Source of the DNA: Komagataeibacter oboediens
GTDB taxonomy: Bacteria > Pseudomonadota > Alphaproteobacteria > Acetobacterales > Acetobacteraceae
DNA length: 64,000 nt
Direction of reading: 5' to 3'
NCBI RefSeq assembly: GCF_003207815.1
Contig: NZ_NKTX01000006.1
Location: 22,531 to 86,530, forward strand
The notes under the pieces: model-generated
Told to the model about the DNA's origin: nothing
Databases searched by the model: none
What the model saw: only the letters and a program-made list of their open reading frames with translations
Made by a program: the position numbers and the translations under genes
Part shown: piece after piece, positions 42,316-51,464 of the stretch
Position numbering within the stretch: position 1 is the first letter of the stretch
Layout of the letters: every line of letters begins with the position of its first letter

Positions 42316-43068
42316 TCAACATTGCTGAACGGCAGCGCGTTCCACATGCCGCATCATCATCCACCCCAGCCGCACCAGGCGCGCATGGGGCAGCCGCGCC
42401 GCCGGGCCGGTCAGGCCGATGCTGGCACGGACTTCCCCCTTTTCGCGCCACGGTATGGCGACACAGTTCCAGCCGGGGCGACAGGCCTCGATATCAATGG
42501 CGTATCCTTTCACCCTCACTTCCTCGATCCGGGTCAGGGTATCCACATCCAGCGCCCGGGTCGTCATGACCCGCTTGCGCAGGCCGGGCACGAATGCAAG
42601 GAACACCAGCCCAACCGCCGACCCTTCCAGCTGTTCATGCAGTGGCGGCCTGCCATCCACCGCCGGGTCATGGCAGTCGACCACTTCCAGATATGCGGCC
42701 TCATCCCCACTGGGGGCAGCCAGATAGACGGTCATGCCGCTGTCACGTGCAATGGCGGTCATGACCGGGTACAGTCGCGCGCGCAGGACGTTGTCATCCC
42801 CCGCGATCCGCGCAAGGTTAAGGATACGGCCACCCAGATGGTAACGCACGTCCCCCTGCCTGCGCTGCACGTATCCCAGATGGTCGAGCGTCTGGAGAAT
42901 GTTGTGCACCGTGGTCTTGCCCAGCCCCAGTGTCCCGGCGATTTCCTGCAGGCGTGCATGGCCGCCTTTCTGGGCAATGATTTCCAGAATGGCGGCGGAC
43001 CGTTCAATGGACTGGATCAGGCGGGGTGTTTTTTCCACAGCGGACCTTTCCCGGCTATATATGGGCAT
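42316..43068 (-). CDS. IclR-family transcriptional regulator
   Basis: A 250-aa regulator. The N-terminal winged helix has QSIERSAAILEIIAQKGGHA, LQEIAGTLGLGKTTVHNILQ and LDHLGYVQRR. The C-terminal effector domain shows LAAPSGDEAAYLEVVD, GSAVGLVFLAF, and GWNCVAIPWREKGEVRASIGLTG-type text, here split by GEVRASIGLTGPA. IclR proteins bind small organic acids or aromatic compounds. It leads a cassette with the HbpS-like protein and MFS transporter and is divergent from nsrR, sharing a 140-base control region. Confidence 0.9.
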   Translation of the reverse strand: MPIYSRERSAVEKTPRLIQSIERSAAILEIIAQKGGHARLQEIAGTLGLGKTTVHNILQTLDHLGYVQRRQGDVRYHLGGRILNLARIAGDDNVLRARLYPVMTAIARDSGMTVYLAAPSGDEAAYLEVVDCHDPAVDGRPPLHEQLEGSAVGLVFLAFVPGLRKRVMTTRALDVDTLTRIEEVRVKGYAIDIEACRPGWNCVAIPWREKGEVRASIGLTGPAARLPHARLVRLGWMMMRHVERAAVQQC

Positions 43069-43180
43069 TCTGCCCTCTGTTCTGTCGCATGACGTGGCCC
43101 GTCATGGCGCATTCCCCGTTCCGCGCGGCCCCGGCGGAATGGGAACCTGTAGACCCATGTGACTGCATGGCCCTAGCAAT

Positions 43181-43203
43181 AATATGCAGATAGTATATAT
43201 CTT
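43181..43203 (+). promoter_or_regulatory. NsrR operator in the nsrR promoter
   Basis: A 23-base dyad: left half AATATGCAGAT, centre A, right half GTATATATCTT. It fits the known enterobacterial NsrR pattern AAnATGCAT...ATGCATnTT and ends five bases before the nsrR ATG, so NsrR probably represses itself. Confidence 0.65.
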
Positions 43204-43208
43204 CACTC

Positions 43209-43658
43209 ATGCGCCTGACCCTGCATACCGATTACGCCCTGCGGACACTGATCTATCTGGGGATCCATACGGATCGCCTGACATCAATCCGTGAAGTGGC
43301 GCAGGCCTATGGCATTTCGGAAAACCACCTTGTCAAGATCATCCACCGGCTTGGCCAGGCGGGTTTTGTCGAAACCATCCGCGGGCGCAATGGCGGGCTG
43401 AAGCTGGGCCGACCGGCGGCGACCATCGTACTGGGTGACGTGGTGCGCCATACGGAAGAAGACATGGCGCTGGTCAGCTGCATGCAGCCGGTCGCGGCGG
43501 ATGGCAGGGCGGCCTGCATCCTGGCCGATGCCTGTCGCCTGCGCGGCGTGCTGGGGGAAGCACTTGGCTCCTTCATCGGGGTCATGGACCGCTATACCCT
43601 TGCCGATGTCATAACAGACCAGGAACGCCAGCGCCTGCACCGCCCCCAGCCCGACTGA
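43209..43658 (+). CDS. nsrR: Rrf2-family nitric-oxide-sensing repressor NsrR
   Basis: A 149-aa winged-helix protein. The N-terminus MRLTLHTDYALRTLIYLG, TSIREVAQAYGISENHLVKI and the wing VETIRGRNGGLKLGRPA are typical of Rrf2 regulators of the NsrR branch. Three Cys (91, 103, 109) lie in SCMQP and ACILADACRLRG and would hold the Fe-S cluster that senses NO. NsrR loses DNA binding when NO attacks the cluster. Matching operators lie at its own promoter and, in two copies, before hmp at 52010. IscR is the main alternative, but the Cys spacing and the operators favour NsrR. Confidence 0.88.
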   Translation: MRLTLHTDYALRTLIYLGIHTDRLTSIREVAQAYGISENHLVKIIHRLGQAGFVETIRGRNGGLKLGRPAATIVLGDVVRHTEEDMALVSCMQPVAADGRAACILADACRLRGVLGEALGSFIGVMDRYTLADVITDQERQRLHRPQPD

Positions 43659-43897
43659 CGGCCATATACCCGTTTGCGCTGTGGAATAAACTCCATTTTA
43701 CAATTGCAGTCCACACACGGCCGGACCGGACATAAGTGGCAGAAACCCGGCACTTTCCCTGCCCACCGGCTATTTCCCCACCCTACGGGACAATGGTTTT
43801 TTGCACGTTCGCAGGGTTGGTGATACCTGAAACGATTCTTGCACGCCTGCGGGTGAAATATATACTTTCTGACGAAACTCTGAGGAACATACTGCTA

Positions 43898-45289
43898 ATG
43901 GCTTACGCAACCACCAACCCCTATACTGGCGAAACGCTCAAGACGTTTCCCAATGCGACGGATCAGGACGTCCAGACGGCGCTGACCGAAGCATATGATG
44001 TTTTCAAGACATGGCGGCACACCTCCTTTGCCGAACGTGCGAAGGTCATGACGGCAGCGGGCCAGATCCTGCGCCGCGATATCGACAAATATGCCCGCCT
44101 GGCGACGCTGGAAATGGGCAAGACCTTTGCCGAAGCGAAGGCCGAGACCATCCTGTCGGCGGAAATCTTTGAATACTATGCCACGCATGCCGAACGCCTG
44201 CTGGCACCGGAAAAGCTGCCGGTCGCGGACCCCAAGGAAGGCGACGCCGTCCTGATCCACCAGCCGCAGGGTATCGTGTTCGCGATCGAACCCTGGAACT
44301 TCCCGTACTACCAGATCGCCCGCATCATCGCGCCGCAGCTTTCGGCCGGCAACACGGTGCTGCTCAAGCACGCATCCAACGTGCCGCAGTGCGCTGCCGC
44401 CTTTGACAGCCTGATGGTCGAAGCCGGCCTGCCCAAGGGCGGGTTCCGTAACCTGTACGCCGCACGCCATCACACCGAAATGATCCTGAGCGACCCGCGC
44501 GTCTGCGGCGTTGCCCTGACCGGTTCCGAAGGGGCGGGCACCATCATCGCAGGTGTCGCGGCCAAGGCGCTGAAGAAGTCCACCATGGAACTTGGCGGTT
44601 CCGACGCCTTCGTTGTGCTGGATGACGCCGATCTGGAAAAGACCGTGAAGTGGGCCGTGTTCGGTCGCCACTGGAACGCCGGTCAGGTCTGTGTATCCGC
44701 CAAGCGCCTGATCGTGGCCGACGCGATTTATGACAGGTTTGTCGAACTGTACAAGAAGGGCGTGGCCGAACTGAAGGCCGGCGACCCGATGGACCCGGCC
44801 ACCACGCTTGCACCGCTGTCGTCGCAGAAGGCGGCTGACGACCTGATGGCGCAGGTTGAGGAAGCCAAGAAGCATGGTGCGGTTGTTGAAGTCATTGGCG
44901 CGCCGGTTCCCGAAAAGGGCGCATTCTTCCGCCCGCTGCTGATGACCAACCTGCACAAGGACAATGAAGCCCGTCACTGGGAGTTCTTCGGTCCGGTCAC
45001 GCAGCTTTACCGCGCCAAGGATGATGCGGACGCCGTCCGTATTGCCAATGACTCCCCCTACGGGCTGGGCGGCGCCGTCTTTACGCGCGACACGCAGCGT
45101 GGCGTAAAGGTGGCTGAACAGATCTATACCGGCATGGTGTATGTCAACCATCCGACCATGGTGAAGGCCGATCTGCCCTTCGGTGGTGTGGCGCGTTCGG
45201 GCTACGGCCGCGAACTGATCGGCCTCGGCATCAAGGAATTCGTCAATCACAAGCTGATCGACGTCGTGGACATTGATGCCCCGTTCTGA
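43898..45289 (+). CDS. NAD(P)-dependent aldehyde dehydrogenase, succinate-semialdehyde type
   Basis: A 463-aa cytosolic aldehyde dehydrogenase. The catalytic Glu is in MELGGSDAFVVLDDAD and the catalytic Cys in NAGQVCVSAKR. EPWNFPYYQIARIIAPQLSA, LTGSEGAGTIIA and NHPTMVKADLPFGGVARSGY place it near the short succinate-semialdehyde dehydrogenases such as E. coli YneI (Sad), which lack the usual N-terminal extension. Start at 43898 follows GAGGAACATACTGCTA; similarity begins at MAYATTNPYTG. The frame is open upstream to 43736 without similarity. Codon choice is strongly biased, suggesting high expression. Two hairpins follow. Confidence 0.88.
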   Translation: MAYATTNPYTGETLKTFPNATDQDVQTALTEAYDVFKTWRHTSFAERAKVMTAAGQILRRDIDKYARLATLEMGKTFAEAKAETILSAEIFEYYATHAERLLAPEKLPVADPKEGDAVLIHQPQGIVFAIEPWNFPYYQIARIIAPQLSAGNTVLLKHASNVPQCAAAFDSLMVEAGLPKGGFRNLYAARHHTEMILSDPRVCGVALTGSEGAGTIIAGVAAKALKKSTMELGGSDAFVVLDDADLEKTVKWAVFGRHWNAGQVCVSAKRLIVADAIYDRFVELYKKGVAELKAGDPMDPATTLAPLSSQKAADDLMAQVEEAKKHGAVVEVIGAPVPEKGAFFRPLLMTNLHKDNEARHWEFFGPVTQLYRAKDDADAVRIANDSPYGLGGAVFTRDTQRGVKVAEQIYTGMVYVNHPTMVKADLPFGGVARSGYGRELIGLGIKEFVNHKLIDVVDIDAPF

Positions 45290-45308
45290 TCCGACCAGAA
45301 ACCGGACA

Positions 45309-45366
45309 CGCGGCCTGTCATAAAGACAGGCCGCGCCACTGGCAGGCCCACATGGCCGCCAGTGGC
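45309..45366 (+). terminator. Paired hairpins after the aldehyde dehydrogenase gene
   Basis: An 11-bp perfect stem CGCGGCCTGTC / GACAGGCCGCG (45309-45335) is followed at once by GCCACTGGC / GCCAGTGGC (45335-45366). No T run follows either. They probably protect or end the mRNA. Confidence 0.6.
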
Positions 45367-45812
45367 CAGTCTGGATTTATTGGATCAGATACTTCTTTAT
45401 AATATCAAGTTATTACATATCTCTGTCTTTACCCCGCAGCACATCTGGCTACGCATGGACAGAAGCAGTGGAACAGTTGAAAAACTGATCCAGATACCCT
45501 GAAAATCAGCAAGAAATTTTTGGTAAAGCTTTTTCCAAAAAGCATTCAGAGAATGCTGCCTTCTTGCAAAGACGACATTCAGAAACTTTTATTATTTCTT
45601 ATCAAGCAGAATTGTAAGTCGATCAGAATACGGATCAGTAAAAAATTCCTTTTACTGTCTCATCGCCATCCGTTCACATTCCAGAAGAACAAAACCGGCC
45701 ATCAGGCTTCCTGCATCACAGCAGACACAGCATATGTCCAAATATAATCGAAATATAGATCCCGGCCCGATGGCGGACCTGTACGCCCTGACATTCATGA
45801 GTAATGCATAAC
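45367..45812. other. AT-rich gene-free region
   Basis: About 445 bases between convergent genes, clearly more AT-rich than its surroundings. It contains dispersed-repeat copy D at 45495-45600. A plus-strand frame of 75 codons (45520-45747) lies over the repeat and is not believed. Nothing else is recognised. Confidence 0.5.
45495..45600 (+). repeat. Dispersed intergenic repeat, copy D
   Basis: Begins ACCCTGAAAA, then TTTTTGGTAAAGCTTTTTCC, AAAAAGCATTCAGAGAATGC, TGCCTTCTTGC and GACGACATTCAGAAACTTTT. It aligns end to end with copy B at 13176-13275 but is more AT-rich, as though the two have drifted in different directions. Confidence 0.7.
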
Positions 45813-45864
45813 AAAAACCCGACAGGTCCCTACGCCATTTTCGGCGGCGTAGGGATCTGTCGGG
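45813..45864 (-). terminator. Terminator of the second dehydrogenase operon
   Basis: On the minus strand CCCGACAG, ATCCCTACGCC and their complements make a stem of about 19 pairs, followed by TTTTTGTT. It begins 13 bases after the stop of the cytochrome subunit. Confidence 0.93.
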
Positions 45865-45877
45865 ATCATGTGGTGTA

Positions 45878-47260
45878 TCAGGGGGTCTTGGGCAGCTGCT
45901 TGCGCATTTTTTCCACCTGATCCGCCGTCACACCATGGTCGCCACTGCCAAACGTAGCGGTCACGTAATTGACCAGTGCGGCGATCTCGGTATTGCTCAG
46001 CCGCTGGACATCGGATCCATGGTCAAAGCCGGGCATGAAGGCATGCAGGCCACCTGCCGTCCGGTCCACGCCATTGAGGACCGTCATGATCAGGTCATCC
46101 GGATGTGCGGACCCCACAACCGAATTGTGGAACAGCGACGGCGCATAATGGTCACTGGTTCCCGCGCCATTGTCACCATGACAGGCCGCACAGTTCGCAT
46201 CGTAAATATGCGGGCCAGTCATTTCATCCAGCTTGTCGATACGCGTCAGTTCACCCGAACGGATATCCGGCGTATCAATCGCCTGCCCGAAGCGTTCACG
46301 CGGGCCATGTTCGGCTTCGTCTTCCTTGGCCGGGACCTGAAGGATATAGGCGGCAAGGGCATGCAGGTCATCATCCGTCAGACGGCTGGTGCTATGTTCC
46401 ACCGCCTCACCCATCGGTCCTGCGGCCTGGCTCAGCCCCGCGACGTGCCCGGTCCTGAGATAGGTGACAAGATCATCCTCGCTCCAGTTGCCGATGCCGC
46501 TCGTCTTGCTGGATGTGATGTTGGGTGCATACCAGCCCAGAAGGGGCGCACCGGCAAGGTAGCTGTCCTCCTTCTCGCTCAACATCATGTTGCGCGGCGT
46601 ATGGCAGGTTCCGCAATGCGCAAGGGCATTGGCCAGGTACCTGCCACGGCGCATCTTGTCATACGTGGCGGAATCCCCGGTTTCAGGCTCGACACTGCCT
46701 GCAACCATGTTCCACACCGCCATGGTAATGCGCAGGTTGGCCGGGAAATTCAGTTCCGTCACCGGCGGGGTAACCGCCACCGGCTTCACCCCATGCATGA
46801 ACCAGGCGTACATCGCCTTCACATCATCATCCGTCATGCCGGAATAGGATACATACGGCATGGCGGGATAAAGGCGGCTGCCGTCACGGCGGATGCCATG
46901 GCGCACGGCCTTTTCAAAATCCTCTTCCGTATATTTCCCGATCCCGTGGTCGGGGTCAGGGGTGATGTTGGTCGAAACGACGTCCCCCATGGGCGTGGTA
47001 ATGCGCAGTCCACCTGCGAAAGGCTTGCCCCCCGGCGCGGTATGGCAGGCGACACAGTCCCCCGCCGTGGCAATGTATTCGCCACGCGCCAGAAGATCTG
47101 CCGGGGGAGGCGTCGTGGATTCTGCCACCGGTGCAGCAGGCGCTGCCGGAGGAGCGGCGACCGCAGGGTCATCCGCACGTGCAGGTGTTGCGGACAAGGA
47201 AGCAAGGGCAGTGCCCGTGGCCAGAACCGACCACAGGATCTTGCGTGTAACGTCAGGCAT
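45878..47260 (-). CDS. sldC: Membrane-bound sugar (sorbitol/fructose-type) dehydrogenase, triheme cytochrome c subunit
   Basis: A 460-aa periplasmic cytochrome. A signal peptide (KILWSVLATGTALASLSATPARA) is followed by an Ala/Pro-rich linker and three CXXCH sites: CVACH at residues 69-73, CGTCH in the second domain and CAACH in the third. It passes electrons from the flavin subunit to ubiquinone. The start at 47260 gives the proper leader and overlaps the large-subunit stop by eight bases; a longer reading adds only 17 poor residues. It is related to, but clearly distinct from, the cytochrome at 7970-9316. Confidence 0.9.
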   Translation of the reverse strand: MPDVTRKILWSVLATGTALASLSATPARADDPAVAAPPAAPAAPVAESTTPPPADLLARGEYIATAGDCVACHTAPGGKPFAGGLRITTPMGDVVSTNITPDPDHGIGKYTEEDFEKAVRHGIRRDGSRLYPAMPYVSYSGMTDDDVKAMYAWFMHGVKPVAVTPPVTELNFPANLRITMAVWNMVAGSVEPETGDSATYDKMRRGRYLANALAHCGTCHTPRNMMLSEKEDSYLAGAPLLGWYAPNITSSKTSGIGNWSEDDLVTYLRTGHVAGLSQAAGPMGEAVEHSTSRLTDDDLHALAAYILQVPAKEDEAEHGPRERFGQAIDTPDIRSGELTRIDKLDEMTGPHIYDANCAACHGDNGAGTSDHYAPSLFHNSVVGSAHPDDLIMTVLNGVDRTAGGLHAFMPGFDHGSDVQRLSNTEIAALVNYVTATFGSGDHGVTADQVEKMRKQLPKTP

Positions 47261-48890
47261 GGGCGAGTTCTTTTTTAAGTGTATCGGCAACACGCAAGGC
47301 AAGTGCTGCAACCGTCAGGGTAATGTTGCCGGTTCCGACCGATGAGAAGACGGACGAACTCGCGATGAACAGGTTTTCATGGTCATGCGTGCGGCAGAAA
47401 CCATCGACCACGGAATCCTTGGGGTCCGTGCCCATGATGGTGCTGCCGGCGGGATGATCCTGCGGGAAGTAGCCGGGGGTCCACTGCTCATCCGTGCCAT
47501 GCATGAGACCGATCAGGTCCTTGAACAGGCCACGGGTGTGATCACAGCTTTTCACCGTGTATTCAGGCAGCTTGTAATAGACTTCCGGGTGCGGAATGCC
47601 CAGCGCGTCCTTGTACGTGGCACTCAGCGTCAGCCGGTTGTCCGGATCGGCCAGCCCTTCGTTGTGGCTGAACAGCCGCACGGTATGGGATGCGAGGTAG
47701 CGGATCTGCTCTTCCAGTTCACGCCCGACATATCCCTTGGAAATGGCCAGGGCGGTTGCAAGGTCCACCTGGTTGTCATCAACCATATGCACCAGATACG
47801 CACCGCGTTCATTTCGCCAGTCACCATCGCGGAAGTTGTCGATCACGTTGGTTTCAAGCGGGCCACGGCCGGGCCACAGGGCCTTGTCCCCGCTGATGAA
47901 CGTCACCTGCACGCCGGTGTGGTCCATCATGTTCCGCCCGACATGGCCCGAACTGTTGGCGATGCCGTCGGGGCTCTGCTCATCGGCGGAGAACAGCATG
48001 AGCTTCGCGGTTTCGATACAGTGCGCCGCAATGACGAAATACTTGCCGGTTACACGGTGCGATCCCTTGTCGGGATCGTAATAATGCACGGCGGTGACGC
48101 GCTTGTTCGCGCTGTCACGCTCGATCCGGTACACCACGGCATTGGGCACGAACTTCGCACCCGCCGCTTCCGCATGGTACACGGAATAACTACCGTTATA
48201 CATTGCCCCGATGGGACAGATCGGCATGCAGTTGTTGTGCCCTTCACAGGTCGGGCGGTTATCATAAGGGCGCGTGTTACGGGCCTGCGGTTCGTGCACG
48301 ACGCGATACGGGGTCTTTTCCCGGATCAGGTTGCGGAACTGCTCCGCCGCATAGGAAATGGGCAGCGCCTCCATCGGATAGGGCTGCCTGCGTGGTGATC
48401 CGAGGTCTTCCACCGCCGGGTCCGGCCCGCATACACCCATCATGACCTCGGCCTGATAATAGAATGGCTCGAGATCGTCGTATTTCAGCGCCCAGTCGCG
48501 GCCCTGCCCATAGCGGGTCTTCAGTTCAAAGTCCGATGGCAGGTACCGCCATGCGCACCCGGCCCAGTGCCATGTCGTGCCCCCCATCATGCGCAGGTAT
48601 ACCTGCTGGTAGGCTTCGGCATCCGGGCCGGTCGTATGCAGGTATTTGTTGGGCGTGATCTGGTTGGGCGGATGTTCGGCCCATGGCACACAGGGAAACG
48701 GCCCCTGATAGGAGGGCTTGTTTTCCAGATTGCGGAAATTATCGACAAAATGCTGGCGGTCGACACGCGGGCCGGCTTCCAGCACGATGACGGAAATACC
48801 TGCGCGCGCCAGTTCATTGGCAATGGAACTGCCGGCGACGCCGGATCCGACGATCACGACGTCCGCGGAAAGGTCTTGTTCGGAAGGCAT
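47253..48890 (-). CDS. sldL: Membrane-bound sugar dehydrogenase, FAD-containing large subunit (GMC family)
   Basis: A 545-aa GMC flavoprotein. The FAD motif VVIVGSGVAGSSIANELA is at residues 10-27. A Cys set CEGHNNCMPICPIGAMY resembles the Fe-S site of fructose dehydrogenase. The catalytic region has His in DHPAGSTIMGTDP and Asn in GTGNITLTV. Length agrees with the FAD-sorbitol and fructose dehydrogenase large subunits of Gluconobacter. The order small-large-cytochrome matches sldSLC rather than the fructose dehydrogenase order small-cytochrome-large, so a polyol substrate is favoured, with limited confidence. Confidence 0.85.
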   Translation of the reverse strand: MPSEQDLSADVVIVGSGVAGSSIANELARAGISVIVLEAGPRVDRQHFVDNFRNLENKPSYQGPFPCVPWAEHPPNQITPNKYLHTTGPDAEAYQQVYLRMMGGTTWHWAGCAWRYLPSDFELKTRYGQGRDWALKYDDLEPFYYQAEVMMGVCGPDPAVEDLGSPRRQPYPMEALPISYAAEQFRNLIREKTPYRVVHEPQARNTRPYDNRPTCEGHNNCMPICPIGAMYNGSYSVYHAEAAGAKFVPNAVVYRIERDSANKRVTAVHYYDPDKGSHRVTGKYFVIAAHCIETAKLMLFSADEQSPDGIANSSGHVGRNMMDHTGVQVTFISGDKALWPGRGPLETNVIDNFRDGDWRNERGAYLVHMVDDNQVDLATALAISKGYVGRELEEQIRYLASHTVRLFSHNEGLADPDNRLTLSATYKDALGIPHPEVYYKLPEYTVKSCDHTRGLFKDLIGLMHGTDEQWTPGYFPQDHPAGSTIMGTDPKDSVVDGFCRTHDHENLFIASSSVFSSVGTGNITLTVAALALRVADTLKKELAHA

Positions 48891-48907
48891 GGAGGATGCT
48901 CCGGATA

Positions 48908-49525
48908 TCAGGTGGGTTCTACAACGAATTTTGAAGGCGAAAGGGCAGGTTCGCCAGTTGGAACAGCCACTTCCGGTGGGGTCTGGGTCCAGTAGAACGG
49001 CCCGCCCGCCGCATAGGTCTTGGGATAGATGGCATCCTTGGTGATATCGAACATCAGCGCGGAGCGGTACACCACCACCTTTTCATCCGCCACGCCACGG
49101 TACCAGCCCGTCATGATGTCATGGATCACGTCCTTGAACACGGGATCACTCTGTTCGGCCGCGGTCGCCAGCGCACGCGCGCTGTCGAATTTTCCGCCTG
49201 CCATCAGGTCATGCAGCTTCTGGATCTGGTCACGGCGTTCGGGCACCGCCTGAATGATCCGGGCGTACAGCGCGCCGCCTATGCGGGCATCAAGCGCGTC
49301 GCGATCGGTCAGCCGCCGCGACAGTTCAAGGAACAGCGGCACCCCCGCATCTTCCCCTTCCGGGGTGGCGGCAACGCCCCGGCCCGCGCCAAGCACCACG
49401 GCGGCGGCCCCCATTGCGCCCAGCAGCATGTCACGACGCGACATGCGCAGCGCGCGGTTCATCCGTATGGCATTGGGGGTGGACAGGTGGATACTGGTGG
49501 GAAAACAGGGCCGGTCTGCAGCCAT
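48908..49525 (-). CDS. sldS: Membrane-bound sugar dehydrogenase, small subunit, Tat-exported
   Basis: A 205-aa small subunit of the sorbitol/fructose dehydrogenase family. A twin-arginine leader (MSRRDMLLGAMGAAAVVLG) begins at residue 28 of the longest reading. GAGGCG lies about nine bases before the ATG at 49525, supporting that start despite the long leader; an ATG at 49462 is the alternative. The body (FLELSRRLTDRDALD, DPVFKDVIHDIMTGWYRG, PKTYAAGGPFYW) fits the family. It lies 17 bases before the large-subunit gene and would escort that leaderless protein through the Tat system. Confidence 0.85.
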   Translation of the reverse strand: MAADRPCFPTSIHLSTPNAIRMNRALRMSRRDMLLGAMGAAAVVLGAGRGVAATPEGEDAGVPLFLELSRRLTDRDALDARIGGALYARIIQAVPERRDQIQKLHDLMAGGKFDSARALATAAEQSDPVFKDVIHDIMTGWYRGVADEKVVVYRSALMFDITKDAIYPKTYAAGGPFYWTQTPPEVAVPTGEPALSPSKFVVEPT

Positions 49526-49951
49526 CTAGCGTCGCCTCTCATGCATGTTGGTCCAGCAGGAATGCCGGAAGAAACAGGCATGGCCATGCGGGATGCAATA
49601 GTGACATCACCGATAACGCCACTTCCCGTGCTCCTGCAACCTTTTGTTCCCCCATATTAACGTATAGCAGTTTCACGTTCAGCGAGTAAAAGCATCGGGA
49701 CAGCTGTACAGACATGTTTTGTAAAGAACTCCTTATGCTTTACAGGTAGCTGTCAGCACAATGGATCACACATCATTACAGGCACGCCCGTCCACACATC
49801 CGGTATGTCATAACAATACCCATGCGCAGGGAAATAATCTGCATCCAGCCCGCATCATTACTTGGCCGAGACGACCCATGCACAACCGAATGGGCCGCGC
49901 CACCGACCGTATGGAATGGCATTCCATCAACCATGACACCACCGGCCATTC
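49526..49951. other. Promoter region of the second dehydrogenase operon
   Basis: About 425 bases between sldS and the broken phosphodiesterase gene. No gene with a ribosome site or known product is visible. The sequence around 49640-49760 is mildly AT-rich and is the likely promoter zone of the leftward operon. Confidence 0.35.
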
Positions 49952-50640
49952 ATGAACAATACCGGCCCGGCATCGCCCTTATCCGCTGGATCTCACATTT
50001 TCCTCCGTGCCTTGTCGGGCATGGCCGCCATGTCAGCACGGCGGATTCTGGCGGCACCATCCTTGGCGCCCCTGCCCTGTATCATGGCGCATCATGGCTC
50101 GGCCGCCCTGCGTCCCGAACACACGCTGGCAGCCTACGCCCGGGACTGCCCGCTGGAGGTCCAGTCCTTCGAAACCACCCCGATGCACAGACGGGTTCCA
50201 GCCATCAACCCACAGGCAGGCGCGTCTCATGCTGCTCATGGGGGAACGGGCGGAACATGTTCCCGATACGATGGGCACAGCGACCCCGCTGGCCTTTGGC
50301 AACCTCATGCCCCCGGACGACTTACGGCACCTGCGCGATTATGCGGATGTCATCGGACCGTCCAATAAGGACATCATACCACGCGACGCAGATGGCGCGT
50401 GGAGTACACCCACATCACTGATTGATGACGCGCACCGGGCGGGCTACTGGTACATTCCTACACCCTCCGCACCGAAAACTGCTTCCTGCCTGCGCAACTG
50501 CGCAATGCCGCGGGGACAATGCCGGAAACCCGCAGGGATCAATCGCAGAAATCCGACGCGATCTGGACATGGGTCTTGACGGCTTCTTTACCGATGCCCC
50601 CGCCAGCGGACGCCTTCCCCTGCGGGATCAGGCCCACCAG
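49952..50640 (+). pseudogene. Broken glycerophosphodiester phosphodiesterase (GlpQ-like)
   Basis: Pieces of a GlpQ-type enzyme appear in order but in different frames. IMAHHGSAALRPEHTLAAYA (near 50083-50143) is the N-terminal active-site block; FGNLMPPDDLRHLRDYADVI and IPRDADGAWSTPTSL (50295-50430) lie in a second frame; YTLRTENCFLPAQLRNAAGT (50459-50518) lies in the first frame again; and DLDMGLDGFFTDAP (from about 50560) lies in the third. At least three frameshifts and an internal deletion of roughly a third of the gene are needed. The first active-site motif also reads AHHG rather than AHRG. It was probably a periplasmic protein, as ILAAPSLAPLP precedes the domain. Confidence 0.8.
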
Positions 50641-50643
50641 CCA

Positions 50644-51462
50644 TCAGGCCCGTGTCGCAGGCCGCCCGCGCACCAGCCGGGTCGCGGTGATCATGACCGC
50701 CAGCGTCACCACCCACGTCATGACCTGCACACCCATGGGCCGGTCGGAATATCCCAGCAGCGCCTTGGCCGCGCGTCCGACTATGCTGCCATCAGACAGC
50801 AGCCACGACGTATCCCATACCTCATAACCGAAGGCGGGGATCAGATCATCCCCCGCCAGCAGGCCCGCCGCCTGACTGGCCATGCCTGCGGCCAGAAAGG
50901 CGATCAGCAGTCCCGTCACCCCGAACAGGCGGCTGAGCGGAATGACGATCAGGCCACGGTACAGCAACCACGACAGCGCCGCTCCCGCCACAATACCCAG
51001 CGCTCCACCCGTCAGCATGGCCACAGGCCCGGAATGGGTCGAAACCGCAATGCCATACAGGAACAGGACAACCTCCACCCCTTCGCGCAGCACGGCCACC
51101 GCCACGACAACGGCCATGGCGGCAAGCGAGCGTTCGCCAGACACGACCTCCGCCCCCAGCGTTTTCATGTCGCCTGCCATTTCGCGGCCATGGCGGGTCA
51201 TCCATACCGTGTGCCAGCCCAGCATGAGCACTGCAATGCACAGGATGGTGGCGGAAAATACGTCCTGCCCATTGCCCGACAGCGCGGCAGACAGGCTGCC
51301 TGCGAACACTGCTACGATCGCGGCCCCCGCGACACCTGCCGCAATGCCACCGGCAACCCAGCGCCCACGTCCCGGAATGCCCTGCGTCGCCGCCAGCACG
51401 ATACCGATGATCAGTCCCGCTTCCATGACCTCACGGAATACGATCAGCAGACTTCCCAGCAT
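50644..51462 (-). CDS. FTR1-family high-affinity iron permease
   Basis: A 272-aa protein with seven hydrophobic helices. The two iron-coordinating motifs are FREVMEAG near residue 10 (REGxE-type, with Val for Gly) and LREGVEVVLF in helix 4. The family moves iron across the inner membrane together with periplasmic cupredoxin or P19-type proteins. It follows a cupredoxin gene by two bases, as in FtrB-FtrC of the FtrABCD system. No P19 (FtrA) or ferredoxin-like FtrD gene is present; the pseudogene abuts its 3' end. Confidence 0.85.
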   Translation of the reverse strand: MLGSLLIVFREVMEAGLIIGIVLAATQGIPGRGRWVAGGIAAGVAGAAIVAVFAGSLSAALSGNGQDVFSATILCIAVLMLGWHTVWMTRHGREMAGDMKTLGAEVVSGERSLAAMAVVVAVAVLREGVEVVLFLYGIAVSTHSGPVAMLTGGALGIVAGAALSWLLYRGLIVIPLSRLFGVTGLLIAFLAAGMASQAAGLLAGDDLIPAFGYEVWDTSWLLSDGSIVGRAAKALLGYSDRPMGVQVMTWVVTLAVMITATRLVRGRPATRA

Positions 51463-51464
51463 GA

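Noticed and set aside
45520..45747. 75-codon plus-strand frame
   Set aside because: It starts inside dispersed-repeat copy D and has no ribosome site or recognisable product.
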